NCBI GenBank assembly: GCA_947650365.1
Contig: OX393552.1
Span: forward strand, 22,378,012 to 22,442,011
Length of the DNA: 64,000 nucleotides
DNA from: Chamaelirium japonicum
Lineage: Eukaryota; Streptophyta; Magnoliopsida; Liliales; Melanthiaceae
Reading direction: 5' to 3'
Shown here: positions 21,578 to 32,305 of the stretch, piece by piece
How positions within the stretch are numbered: the stretch's first letter is position 1
Layout: every line of letters starts with the position of its first letter
The notes under the pieces: generated by a model
What the model was told of the DNA's origin: nothing
The model's database searches: none
Seen by the model: only the letters and a program-made list of their open reading frames with translations
Position numbers and translations under genes: made by a program

Positions 21578-21989
21578 TAGGGCTGATTTTCGGATGGATC
21601 GGATCAAAATAGAGGTGTTCGGAAAATTTTCAAAAATTTCGGAATCCCAAATGGTATTCTGATTCCGATTTCAAAATTTCAGAATTTCAAAATTCATTTC
21701 CGATTCGGAATTTTTGGAATTTTTAAAAATTTTCGTAATGTTACATTTTCGGATTTTTTCGAAATTCTCCAATTTTGGCAGATTTTTGGATTTTTGTAGA
21801 ATTTCAAATTTTGTCAGAATTTTGGAATTTTCGGAATTGCACAGCACATGCTGCTTCAGATGAGTCTTGGTTTTTTTTTTTAGAACCAAGACGGTAGAAT
21901 ATGATTTGTTTGGGATTTAGAGTTTTTAAGTTTTGTATGTGGTGCATCTTGGGCTATTGCATGCTAGTGTTTGGTTGGACCCATTTTAA

Positions 21990-22065
<76 letters not shown>

Positions 22066-22393
22066 TGCCTTACCCTTGGGTGAGGCCCAATGTAATGGCT
22101 TTATTGGCTTTGTCCAAGGACCTACAATGCACACCACCTGCTGATTCGGATGGGCCTAGGTCGGGCCAGGTCGGAATAAAACATCGAAATTTTTTGGATC
22201 GGATGTTTTTGGAAATTTTGAATCGGAAATCGAAATTTTCGGAATACTCAGCCCCCTTCCAATTCCGATCCGATTTTTTTTTTCAGAATTTTCAGAAATC
22301 GGAATTTCGGATTTAATTATATGATTCCAAAATCGGAATTTTTCGGATCGGTTTCATACAGAATCGGAATTTCCGTTCCAACTTGCACCCCTA
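21578..22393. mobile_element. hAT-type non-autonomous element (816 bp), exact 8-bp TSD
   Basis: It starts TAGGGCTGATTTTCGGAT and ends TTGCACCCCTA. GTCATGGT is duplicated exactly at 21570-21577 and 22394-22401. The interior is built from variations of TCGGAATTTTC in both orientations, so it could fold extensively, and includes a (TA)n run. It has no transposase. It is a different family from the GGGTC-rich MITEs but ends alike. Confidence 0.9.
21995..22063. repeat. (TA)n microsatellite
   Basis: About 34 TA units inside the hAT element at 21578-22393. The long frame of alternating Ile and Tyr is an artefact of this run. Confidence 0.95.
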
Positions 22394-22429
22394 GTCATGG
22401 TGTTAGTTTCATTGATTATCTCGAGACCT

Positions 22430-23290
22430 GGGGGGCCCTGAGATTGAATACGTGCTACGGCTGGACGGATCATTCCGAATGGTGGAGGAGATTGCGAGTG
22501 GCGCCTGGGTTCTGGTTTTCCGGAACGGCGATGTGCCGGCAGCGATGTCATTTTGTTGTAAGGTGATGACCTCCCATCAGGCTGAAGTATGGAAGTTGAG
22601 AGGAGCTTTTGCAGAGCTGGTTTGTCGGCAATATTGGAATGTGATGATGTTGACTGATGCAAGGCAAGCTCAGGATTCCTTGTGTTAGGCAATGGGGGAG
22701 CCAGTGATGTCTGCCCTCTTATCATCAAGTTTGGAATGGCTTGTCGGGAGTCACGATCCAGTGGGTGCCCTGCTCGGCGAACCGGGAGGCAGATTGGCTC
22801 GCCATGGGAAGCTCGATTTTATGGTCATGAAGGGTATTGGGAATCGGATTTTCTGGATGTTTTGGCGGGCCTCGTGTGGGAGGACCTTCAGGTCATAATG
22901 TAATGGTCACGTCAGGAATACCGAAAAAACAAAAGATTATCTTGAGACCCGGTGGATCTATGATCCCTCAGATTGGTTTCGCGGACCATCGCCTCTCTAC
23001 TATCCATCACCGCTCGCCGCCCAGAAAGCTTCAGAACCGGGGCTTGAGGTGCCGGCAGCATGAAGGGTGCTCGACTTCCACCACCAACTTTGTTCTCTGT
23101 ATTGAAGCCTAGCGACGGTTTGGAGAATCTCAGGTTGGCCCTGCGGATAGGTCCCGACCTGATGACCTGATGGAGCCATGGAGGTAGTTCTTGGGGTGAA
23201 TCTTCCAAATTTACCATAGCCAACCCCATTTACTTGGGGTTGGCTTTGTAAATCCTTCATCACGATTTGCTTTATTTAATGTTATATTTG
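22430..23290 (+). pseudogene. LINE C-terminal RNase H remnant and 3' tail
   Basis: Frames on the plus strand carry RNase H motifs in order: GAWVLVFRNGDVPAAMSF, TSHQAEVWKLRGAFAELV (the conserved Glu helix), NVMMLTDARQAQDSL (the third acidic motif) and, in another frame, ANREADWLA near 22780. This is the RVT_3 type RNase H found at the end of plant LINEs. Stops and at least one frameshift break it. The sequence after 23200 (GCCAACCCCATTTACTTGGG, then an A/T-rich end) looks like a LINE 3' untranslated tail. A host RNase H-like gene is less likely because of the breaks. Confidence 0.7.
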
Positions 23291-23415
23291 TTGTCAATGA
23301 AAAAGTTTTCATGCCTTTTCTAACAACGTTGATCAAGGAATGAATCCTCCAAGTTTAAGAACCCTAATGATCTCTTTGCCAGGATTGGACGTCCGTTGCG
23401 CCTGAGAGGAGGGGG

Positions 23416-23732
23416 TAGGACTAGCAATTCTGGACCCGACACGACAGACCCGACGCGAAGTTAGCGGGTCTGGGTTTGGGTTAAACGGGTTCGGGTCATA
23501 AACGGTAGACTCGTTTAATAAACGGGTCAGTCTTAAAATTCAACAGGTCGTGTCGGGTCTAACCACAATATGATACTATAGTATGTAGTACCAGCCGGTC
23601 TTATCGGGTTAGGTCGGGTCGAGTCTGATTGGGTCAATTGAATAGACCCAGGTGGTAAACGGGTCTTATCAGGTCTACCTGTTTATAAACGGGTTGGGTT
23701 TGGGTTTAGGGTCTAGACACGATTAGTCAAAA
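23416..23732. mobile_element. Decayed hAT-type MITE copy
   Basis: It starts TAGGACTAGCAATTCTGG and has the same interior as the copies at 12805 and 18709 up to GACACGATTAGT at about 23728. The last part is missing and no target duplication is seen. Confidence 0.75.
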
Positions 23733-24399
23733 TCACTTAACCACCCCTTAGTTTATTTTGTTCCAAATCGCTCCCTAAAGTTTGAAATGTTAGCACAATA
23801 CCCCTTTTTATCAACTAGTTGATTTCGTCATTTAATGTTTTTGAGCTAAACTTTATGGGGGCAAAGTGTAATTTATCAAAAAAAAACAGTGCTAGCCAAC
23901 TTGTTTGCCAACTTTTGGTTGCTAATTTCACGTGGAGATGCCCACTCAAACCTGCTAATTGGCCAGATGTAAACCAGTATTGATATTTGAAACGAGTATC
24001 ACTATTTGAACAAAATGAGGGACAAACGGCGGGACAACTCCACGAGTATGTCCCATATATGTTCAATAGGGGAGTGCACTAGGTCCACCACAGGCCTGCT
24101 ACTCACCAGCCACCACCCCTCGAATGCCAATGTTCACTGCCATGCCACCGACCGCCACCCCACCGTCACATGGGCCAGCCATCGCCGCCGGCCACCACCC
24201 GCCGCCACTGCCCGTACTGACGACCCACGGACGACCCCACAGTTCGCTAGCCACCACCCACTGCTGGCCACCGATGCCCACCACAGGCCGGCCGATGTCC
24301 ACTGCCGTCAGACACCACCCGCGCACATGGCATCCCCATGGGGTTTATCCCATAGTCCTTAGTGAATGAGAATCAAGTGGGAATCGAGGCATGTTTACA
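23733..24399. other. Intergenic sequence without a recognised gene
   Basis: Bases 23733-24080 are A/T-rich with no domain. Bases 24090-24350 are rich in CCACC words; open frames there on both strands are low-complexity and unlike known proteins. Confidence 0.5.
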
Positions 24400-24585
24400 A
24401 GTTTTTGTGGGTATTGTGTGTATGGTGAGGAACTTACCTATAGGGAGCCGTAGATACGTCATGGGTCGGCCACGCACGAAGTGGAAAAGAAGAGCGAACC
24501 TACCTACCTGGGGTCGTAGCCTCGTTACGAGACGACCACAATACTCTAAAATGGGGGGAAGAGGTTCAAAGCCCAAGTCCCTCCT

Positions 24586-24798
24586 CTCTCTCTCGGTCGA
24601 CCGCGCAATAGGCAGCAAAGAGGGGGGTGTCGGTCGACCGCGCAACAGCCCCCCCCCCCCCCCCCTCTCTCTCGATCGGCCGCGCAACAGACAACAAAGA
24701 GGGGGGTGTCGGTCGGCCGCGCAACAGCCCCCCCTCTCTCCCGGTCGGCCGCACAATAGGCAGCAAAGAGGGGGGGTGTCGGCCGGCCGCACAACAAG
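24586..24798 (+). repeat. Tandem repeat in Gypsy A LTR, three units of about 65-80 bp
   Basis: Each unit has a CTCTCTC tract, GGTCGRCCGCGCAA, then CAGCAAAGAGGGGGGTGTCG and a run of C. Units differ mainly in the length of the C run. The predicted frames on both strands are repeat by-products. Confidence 0.8.
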
Positions 24799-25000
24799 GT
24801 GAAGAGGATGGCGATGGTTGAACCCGGAAATCTCGGGCGCGTGGAGGTTACGGAGGGCTGACTAAGCTCCCGCGATTTTCGGCCGAAGTTTCTAGGTGTC
24901 GACCGCACGCCACGTCTCCATTACCGGGGTGGTTGAGCTCATTGCGGGGACACGTCGTCTATCCGTCCTGCACGAAGCGCTCCAACCGTCATCCCACCAC

Positions 25001-25007
25001 TATAAAA
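25001..25007 (+). promoter_or_regulatory. TATA box of the Gypsy A LTR promoter
   Basis: TATAAAAGGGG in a CCACCAC context, 470 bp before the LTR end. This is a strong match to a plant LTR core promoter. Transcription would start about 30 bp downstream. Confidence 0.75.
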
Positions 25008-25088
25008 GGGGACCTACCCCTTTAGCAGAAAGGACCGAATTCTGGGAGGAGGTGCTGCCAGTTTCATCCTGGGATTTGCGGAGCTGCG

Positions 25089-25263
25089 GAGGTTGGTAAC
25101 TAAGTGCTGTCTGTAGAGGTTGGTAACTAAGTTCTGCCTGCAGAGGTCGATACCTAAGTTCTGCCTGCAGAGGTCGGTAACTAAGTGTTGTCTGCAGAGG
25201 TCGGTAACTAAGTTCTGTCTGCAGAGGTCGGTAACTAAGTTGAGACCGCAGAGGCCGGTATCT
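25089..25263 (+). repeat. 27-bp tandem repeat, six units plus a partial
   Basis: Units follow GAGGTYGGTAACTAAGTTCT plus GYCTGCA. They lie between the likely transcription start and the LTR end, so they would be in the transcribed leader. Confidence 0.9.
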
Positions 25264-25479
25264 TGGGAGACCAGACCTTAGGGTGTAATTGGGGTTAAGG
25301 TGAGAGATTATAACCGCAACCATTGTTTTAGTGCATTCTCGCCCCACCCGTGATTTTTTTCCCTTCGATGTTGAGAATGGGTTTTTCCACGTAATTCCCG
25401 TCTTCTTTTTTCTCTTTGGTGTATTAGATTGTGCTCGCCACCCGAACCGCCCTATTCGATTAAAAACCCCTCACAATCT

Positions 25480-25496
25480 TGGCGCCATCTGTGGGA
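25480..25496 (+). other. Gypsy A primer-binding site
   Basis: TGGCGCCATCTGTGGGA lies four bases after the LTR end (CACA). It is the same type as the site at 2095-2111 and is common in plant Tat-type elements. The tRNA it pairs with was not checked. Confidence 0.85.
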
Positions 25497-25661
25497 TAGG
25501 TCTTCGAGACTTCCTACTAGGGACTTTGATTGTCGACCCGTGGGTGTCAACAAGTCTGAGTCTACCTGCAACCTGCCGTAGTTTACTGATCGATCGACCC
25601 GTGGGCGTTGATCAATCAGTAAACTTAGAAGTCACCGCTACGACCGCACGGTTGAAGAGCA

Positions 25662-27430
25662 ATGGCCGGTGGATCGTATCGTACCCGCTCGACGTCGCAG
25701 CTTCCATCCGAAGATGCACCACTCGAAGATGCAAATGATGTCGGGCTTCTTGTTCAACCACCAACGGACACGGAGCGCGTAGTCCCACTGGTGAATCCCA
25801 TAATGGGGGTCAGGGAGTCCAGTCAAGCTCCGGTAGCAACCCTGGCTCCTCTAGCAGGGGGACTATCGGAAGCTTTTCTGGCTACCATGATGATGACCCA
25901 GCAAGCTCTCACTGCCCAGCTCCAGACAATGCAGCGCAACTATGAGGAGTTACGTGACTTCATGCGGGCCACACCGACGGGTGGTCTACTCAACCAAGGC
26001 ATGTTGGCCCAAGCGGGACAGAGCCTTCCTACTCAAGCTGCCCCACCAGGGCAAGTGCAGCCGCAACCACTGCCTCAAGTGGAGGTCAGAGTTAATCGCT
26101 CGGTGGAGGTCCAAAGTGCGAATCCCGATGGGCGAGACTCGAGTAGCCCGAAACCTGCAGCAAGAAACAAGCACGCTCGAGCAGCGTCGGCACGCTCGGA
26201 TGTCTGGTCCCGGCTTGGGGCACACCCCCGACAGCCGCCTGCCTCCAAGCATCACTCGAAGACGGATTCGGCACAAGCTCATCGCCCGAAGCGAGACGAC
26301 GAACATCATCGTCAACCAAGTGATAGTCATCACACTCGGATGACGCCGGCTAGTCGGAAGCCAGCTCACACTGCTGATCAGAGGAGCGTACATGAGCGTA
26401 TTCGGGTACATGCGTCGGAGCGACTCAGAGATCAAGAAGGAATCCAGCAAGACCGACTGGGGGTCCGAGCTCCCGATCGGCTGGAGGAAGTCGCCATCTG
26501 AGGAGCCGCATGGTCGCAGCTTATTGAGAAGCTACTCCGGGAGCCATTTCCTCAGGGATGGAAATCTCCACGCCTTCCCAAGTTTGACGGATCGAAAGAC
26601 CCGGTGGAGCACGTACTGGCTTTCCGGGATGCTCTGGTCCCCCACGAGGATGATCATATCCTCTGCCGGACCTTCGCCAACAGCTTATCGAGAACACCCC
26701 TCGAATGGTTCCATAAGCTCAGGCCCTCATCCATCTCCTCTTTCTCGGAGCTGAGTACGCGGTTTATCGACCAATATCGATGTAATCACTGGGAGCTGAA
26801 GACTCTGGAGTCACTCTTCGGGATGAGTATGACCTAGAAGGAGACATTAAGGTAATTCTACCATAGGTTCAGGTCCAAATACCTGAGCTTGGCGGACACA
26901 GACGAGCATGATCATATAGTGATTGCAGCCTTCAAAAATGCTATTCAGCCCAGCCAGCTTGTCAACGCGTCACTCATCAAGCGAACCCCGGAGACGATCG
27001 ACGAAATGTCACGACGCGTTGAGAAATACATCAAGATAGAAGACGCAGACCGCAAGAGGAAGGCAGTGGAAACCAGGGTCCCGCACCAGAACTACGCCAA
27101 TCCAGCTGCTGTGAAGAACATCAACAAGCAGCAGGGGGAGGCGGCACGGTACGAAGCGAAGCGACAAAGGCAAGATAGGCTAGCGAGGCCGCAGTGGAAT
27201 AGAGAGTTCACGGTACTGAACGCCCCCATAGACCAGATCTTGGAAGCTATCAAGGGTGAATCATACTTCAAGTGGGCGCAACCACTTGAGCCCAGATAGA
27301 GGGGAGCCAGAGATGCATCAAGGTACTGCGAGTACCACCAAGGCCAAGGTCACACTACCTTGTAGTGCTGGGCGCTCAAGCATCATATTGAGGATCTCAT
27401 TGAGGCCGGCCACTTTGGCTGCTTCATTGA
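25662..27430 (+). pseudogene. Gypsy A Gag, broken by in-frame stops
   Basis: One frame runs from the ATG at 25662 to about 27430. The N-terminal third is proline- and glutamine-rich. The retrotransposon gag domain covers about 26560-27060 (FDGSKDPVEHVLAFRDAL, LEWFHKLRPSSISSFSEL). A Cys/His zinc-knuckle-like motif (YCEYHQGQGHTTL, stop, CWALKHHIEDLIEAG) closes it at about 27330-27410. In-frame stops occur at 26499, 26835, 26853, 27297 and 27361. Gag would form the RNA-packaging particle; no full-length product can be made. A frameshift separates it from the protease. Confidence 0.85.
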
Positions 27431-27562
27431 CCTCCTCAACGTAAGGAGACTAAGGCTGTAGGGGAAGTCCAGCGAGGAGCGACAGTACCGCACTTACCGG
27501 GTTCTCCGCCAGAAAGATGCCAGCTCCGAGAGGTAGACGCAGTCTATAGGTACCATGGCCCT

Positions 27563-28290
27563 GTGCCATCATCAAACTCTGTCGACCGTCAGGTGTGGCA
27601 CATAGAGCAAGCAAGGCAAGTTCACCATGTGGTGCTCGACCCTGTCATTCGCCCCGAGCCAAGAGTGGAAGCTACAATACAGTTTTCGATGGCTGATCTG
27701 GTCGAGATAGAGAGGCCTCACAACCATCCTCTGGTTATACGGCTGCAGAAAGCAAATTGCCTAGTGAAAAGAATTCTGGTCGACACCGAGAGTTCGATAG
27801 ATGTACTCTTTCTCAGCGCCTTCGACGCCATGCAGCTAGATCGCGAGCAGATGACTGAATCGTCGTCGACGATAACGAGCTTCATAGGAGAGGCTGCAAG
27901 GGTGGTTGGTGAGATCACCCTCCCGATCACAACAGGACATCTCACCAATCTTACCCGATTCATTGTGATTGAAGCCCACTCAGCGTACAACATCATCCTT
28001 GGAAGACCATGGCTCCACCACTTGGATGTGGTCCCCTCGTCGGCCCACCAGGTAGTGAAGTTTTGGACCGACAAGGGCGTGATGAGCATTCGAGGTGACC
28101 AGTCCTTGGCGGCTAAGTGTGAGCTTAGCGCCATCCATTTGAATATAATGTGCCAAATCGAGGGAGGAGAACCAGGTGAAGACGAAGCTGAGTTGGGCAT
28201 CCTCAACCTCTGGACTACGAAGCAGAGTCAAGAAGCTCCAATATTCCAGCACCTTGCCCGATCAAGCGTAGGAGCACGAGGAGGCCAAGC
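27563..28290 (+). pseudogene. Gypsy A protease region, altered active site
   Basis: Aspartic protease of the Tat type. The active-site strand reads ILVDTESSIDVLF where the family has D-T-G-S-S; Gly to Glu at this place should abolish folding or activity. The later motif YNIILGRPWLHHLDVVPS is well kept, as is VKFWTDKGVMSIRGDQ. The open frame runs on into the 18-residue repeats and to 28546. The protease would cut Gag-Pol in the particle. Confidence 0.85.
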
Positions 28291-28297
28291 CCTTCAG

Positions 28298-28722
28298 AAG
28301 ACCGATCTGTCAGTTGAACTTAAAGAACTAACAGTGTCGGGGGACCTGCTGAAGACCGACCTATCAGTTGAACATAAAGAACTGACAATGACGGGGGACC
28401 TGCTGAAGACTGATCTGTCAGTTGAACGTAAAGAACTGACAGTGTCGGGGGACCTGCTGAAGACCGACCTGTCAGTTGAACTTAAAGAACTGACGGCGTT
28501 GGGAAACTCAAAGAGACCGACCAGTCAGTTGAACGTAAAGAACTGACTGTATCGAGGAACTTGAAGAGGGCCGGTCAGTTAGCTGAACTTAAAGAGCTAA
28601 CTGATCCGAGCGACCCGATAGAGACTGACCTGTCAGCTGTAGGTAATGAGCTGAACGGGTCGGTGCACCCGCAGAAGACCGACCGGCCGGTTGAATCTAA
28701 AGAACCGGACGAGTCGAAGAAG
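28298..28722 (+). repeat. 54-bp tandem repeat coding 18-residue units, between protease and RT
   Basis: Four clean units of KTDLSVELKELTVSGDLL type start at 28298, 28352, 28406 and 28460. A fifth starts at 28514 with a frameshift, and at least three diverged units follow (about 28564, 28621, 28675), in the frame that leads into RT. In the polyprotein the tract would be an acidic, helical-looking linker. Function unknown; variation in unit number is expected from slippage. Confidence 0.88.
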
Positions 28723-30235
28723 TCAATGACAGACCTGAACACGGAGTGGGAGGAGTCACCTGCCGTTGAGCCGATTCTGCCCGTGGACTTAGGAGAAGCG
28801 GGTCATCCGAAGATAACCTTTCTCGGGTCGTAGCTGCCAAAGCATCATGCCGAAGCTATGATGATATTTCTCAAGGCAAACCAAGATGTGTTCGTATGGT
28901 CAGTGGAAGACATGCCGGGCATCCACCCCGAGGTAGCCTTCCACCATCTCAATATTCGAGAAGGAGTTGCACCTGTACGCCAGAAGCCCCGGTTGCTAGC
29001 ACCGGAGAAAGCAGCAGCTGTCAACATGGAGGTAGAAAAGTTATTACAAGCGGGCATCATCCGAGAGGCTCGGTACCCAAAGTGGATCGCTAACGTGGTC
29101 GCCGTCCCCAAGAAGTCCGGAGCCATACGGGTCTGTATCGATTTCGCAAACCTCAACCAGGCATGCCCGAAGGACATCTACCCGCTACCACGCATCGATA
29201 CCCTGGTAGATTCAACGGTGGGACACGAGAGGCTCTTGTTCATGGACGGGTACTCGGGCTATCACCAAATCCCCATGAATCCAGAGGACCAGGAGCACAT
29301 GACCTTCGTCACGGGTCGAGGGCTCTACTGCTACAAGATGACACCATTTGGGTTAAAGAATATGGGGGCGACGTACCAAAGGCTGGTGAATAAGATGTGC
29401 GTCGACCAAATTGGAAGGAACATGGAGGTCTACATCGACGACTTACTTGTGAAGAGCCAGGCGGAGGAGGCGCATATGCAAGACTTGGAGGAAACCTTCG
29501 TAACCCTGCGGAGATATAGCATGAAGTTGAACTCGGCCAAGTGCGCCTTCGGCGTGACGTCGGAAAATTTTTTGGGTACTTGGTCACCCGACGGGGGATC
29601 GAGGCCAACCCGGAGCAGATCCGAGCTTTGGAGGAGATGTCGTTGCCCACGTCACGAAAGGACGTCCAGAAGCTGACTGGATGGATCAACGCCCTCAATC
29701 GCTTTATATCCAAGTCCTCAGACCAGTGTCGGCCCCTGTTCGAAAGGCTGAGCAAGCTTGCACCTTTCGACTTGGACCAACACTACGAAGAAGCATTTCA
29801 GGAGCTGAAGACGTACCTTGGCCAACCCCCTATCGTGACAGCCCCTCAGCCTGGTGCAACGCTGGGGGTATATCTTTCAGTATCGGAGGCAGCAATCAGT
29901 GCTGTACTGATATGCGAACGTGAAGGAGTGGAGAGGCCTGTCTACTATGTCAGTGGCATCATGACATCATCTGAAACTAGGTACGCGCGGATCGAGCAAG
30001 TGGCCCTAGCATTAGTGTATGTGTCAAGGAGACTTCGCCCGTACTTCATCGCCCACCCTATGGAGGTCATCACTGAGTATCCCCTGAAGGAAGTATTGGA
30101 CAACTCTACTCGAGCAGGTCGGCTAAGCAAGTGGGCAGCAAAACTGCAAGAGTTTGGCCCTCGGTACGTACCTCGGAAAGCAATCAAGGGCCAAGCACTT
30201 GCGGACTTCCTTAGTGATTTCTCAGCGGAAGACAC
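28561..30235 (+). pseudogene. Gypsy A reverse transcriptase and RNase H, broken
   Basis: The frame from 28561 has a stop at 28831 and continues as RT from 28858 (EDMPGIHPEVAFHHLNI, VVAVPKKSGAIRVCIDFANL, KMTPFGLKNMGATYQRLVNK). The catalytic box YIDDLLVKS is intact at about 29433. A frameshift near 29570 moves to the next frame, which carries the RT thumb and the first RNase H (EANPEQIRALEEM, TSSETRYARIEQVALAL, ALADFLSDFSAED). The coding sequence is cut at 30235 by the Copia D LTR and resumes at 51505. Confidence 0.9.
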
Positions 30236-32187
30236 TGTTGTAGCTCGTGTGTCCTTAGCGTGGAATTTCTGTATTAACATTAATAAAGATGACTTTGGTT
30301 ATTGCTTTAATTAGAATACTACTATGGTATATGATAATACTCATATAATAAAAGGACCCTAGGGAACACAGTAGGCCACTGAGGCGCATGGAGGATCCAT
30401 GCTTGGGAGACCCAGTGGACCAGTTCTCTGTAGACCTAGAACTAGTTCACAGCTTAGGTGATGCCGGTCGCTTCACCGAGAACAAGCTGTTGGCAGGTAG
30501 AGGATGTGGTGATGTCTCCACCACGAGAACGTGGGATTCCCATTCACCTGACCAAGCACGATGATCGTGTTGAACAGGAACTAAGACGGTGCACAGTTCA
30601 GTGATTCAGACACTGGTGCATGAACCATCTTACTACTATAGATAATATGTCCTTAACCCTGAGGGACTATGTTCACTGGGCCAACAGTTGTGTGGTGCTT
30701 TGATGTGCCAACGTGTGCGGACCTTTCATAGTCCAATACCATGGTACATTGGGTTATCCGACTGGCGCTTGAATGACATGTAATCCCTACAGGTTATCCG
30801 ACGTCCAGTGTTGGATGGGTGCGTTTTGATGAGTCAATTTGTCCACACAGTTAACCAAGGCCTGGTGGTTGTCAGTATGACTGATGACGTTCCGGATGCT
30901 AGGCATAGCACCGAAAGGTGTGTGGTATTATAGATGACAAGTCATCAAACCCTAGTCAGATGATCGATCGGGATCTGACGGTGCTCCCCACCGCCCGAGT
31001 CGTATCATGACACTAGTAATAGGAGGGACTGAGGATTATCGGAGTATAGTAGAGAACAGGGTTACGAGGGAGTAACATAAGTTTAGGATCACTAGAGTTC
31101 AACTTGCGTCGCACTCTGGGTGGCTACGCGGGTTAAGCGGATTAGGTCTGATTAACAGAACTTTCGGTGTGTCACCGGAACAGTTAATCAGGGATCCGGT
31201 TGGAGCTAGAGATCCCGAACCCTGAAGGTTCCACCCTGTTGTTGTGTATAAGAATTGTTCCCCGACCTAGTTGGATACATTGGATGCGAAGTAGCGCGAT
31301 GGAGCGCAAGCCCGGAGCCTAAGAACCTAATTCATATGTGTTACAGGCCGTAGGGGTATTTTGGTAAATATTGAAATATGGCTCAGAATATATTGAATAT
31401 AGATCTTAGAATAAGCGGAATAATTCCAGGAACTCATAGGCGCTGACAAAACTCGATTCCGAGTAGCGCACCTCACTCAGTCTCTCTTTTAGTTTTTCAC
31501 TTTTCGTGAAGGGCGTTTTCGTCCAGGCTTCACGATAGACACTGGAAATCCCTAAAAACCACCCCCCCTCTATCTTTATCTATCTAGGGACGGCCCTAGC
31601 TTCCTTGAAGCCATGGGAGACCATCCCTATAGAGCAAATAGGGAGAAGAAGGGCCGGCCCTAAGGTTCCTCTCCTCTAGAAAATCCGAACCCCCCTACTA
31701 GCCTCCTCCTTTGTGGTTTCGACCAAGGAAAAGAGAGGAAGAAGAAGGGAGAAGGAAGAGGAAGGAAGGAGAAGGAAGAAGAGAGAGAGAGAGGAGGAGA
31801 TCTCACGGCTCGCTATCGTCTTTGCAACGGATTCCTCCGTCGGCTCGAAATCCTTACACTCAGAGACGGGATTTTGAGGATTCTTCAATTCGCAAAGGAC
31901 AAGGTGCTATCCGACAGTTTTCCTTGCGATTCAAGTGCGGTTCTTCATCATTCCGTCATCTTCGGATCATAGTTCCATAAGGCATGATGCATCTAAACAC
32001 CTAAGTAGATGCATTCATGTCTTCCGTAGATCGTAGTATGCCTCTAGGGTATCCGCACATATGCTAAGATCGCAGATTTACATGTAGATTATTTTATAGC
32101 GAAATTGTAATGAAACATACACCGTATGATCTTTGGATCTTTCTTTTGCTTCCACTGCGACTTTGATTAGCGGATCCAATTCCAACA
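30236..32187 (+). repeat. Copia D 5' LTR (1952 bp)
   Basis: Bounded by GACAC on the left and the primer site on the right. It differs from the 3' LTR at many positions (for example TTACAGGCCGTAGGG against TTACGGGCCATAGGG near 31343), so it is clearly older than Gypsy B. Confidence 0.95.
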
Positions 32188-32188
32188 A

Positions 32189-32200
32189 TTGGTATCAGAG
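32189..32200 (+). other. Copia D primer-binding site
   Basis: TTGGTATCAGAG, complementary to the 3' end of initiator tRNA-Met, one base after the LTR end. Confidence 0.92.
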
Positions 32201-32305
32201 TATGCTTTGGTGTATGTTTCATGCATGAATTCGTGAAAACATTATATGAATATATGATGACATATGTTTTTGTCGGGGTTCGACATAGATCATGCATATG
32301 GATTG

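Larger units (their letters stand above)
24400..25475 (+). repeat. Gypsy A 5' LTR (start approximate)
   Basis: The end is fixed at CCCCTCACA (25475) just before the primer site. The start is not certain, because the partner LTR is outside the window. It contains GC-rich tandem units, a TATA box and a 27-bp tandem repeat in the transcribed part. Confidence 0.7.

Noticed and set aside
21901-22316. Open frame with a long alternating Ile-Tyr tract
   Set aside because: It is a translation of the (TA)n microsatellite inside a hAT element.
22430-22900. Host RNase H-like gene
   Set aside because: The motifs fit plant LINE C-termini, the frame is broken, and a LINE-like 3' tail follows.
24006-24369. 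Histidine/proline/threonine-rich open frames on both strands
   Set aside because: Low-complexity CCACC-rich DNA gives open frames in several phases; there is no domain and no supporting gene signal.
24373-24908. Arg/Gly-rich open frames on both strands over the Gypsy A LTR repeats
   Set aside because: They follow the tandem units of the LTR and exist in several frames at once; they are by-products of the repeat.
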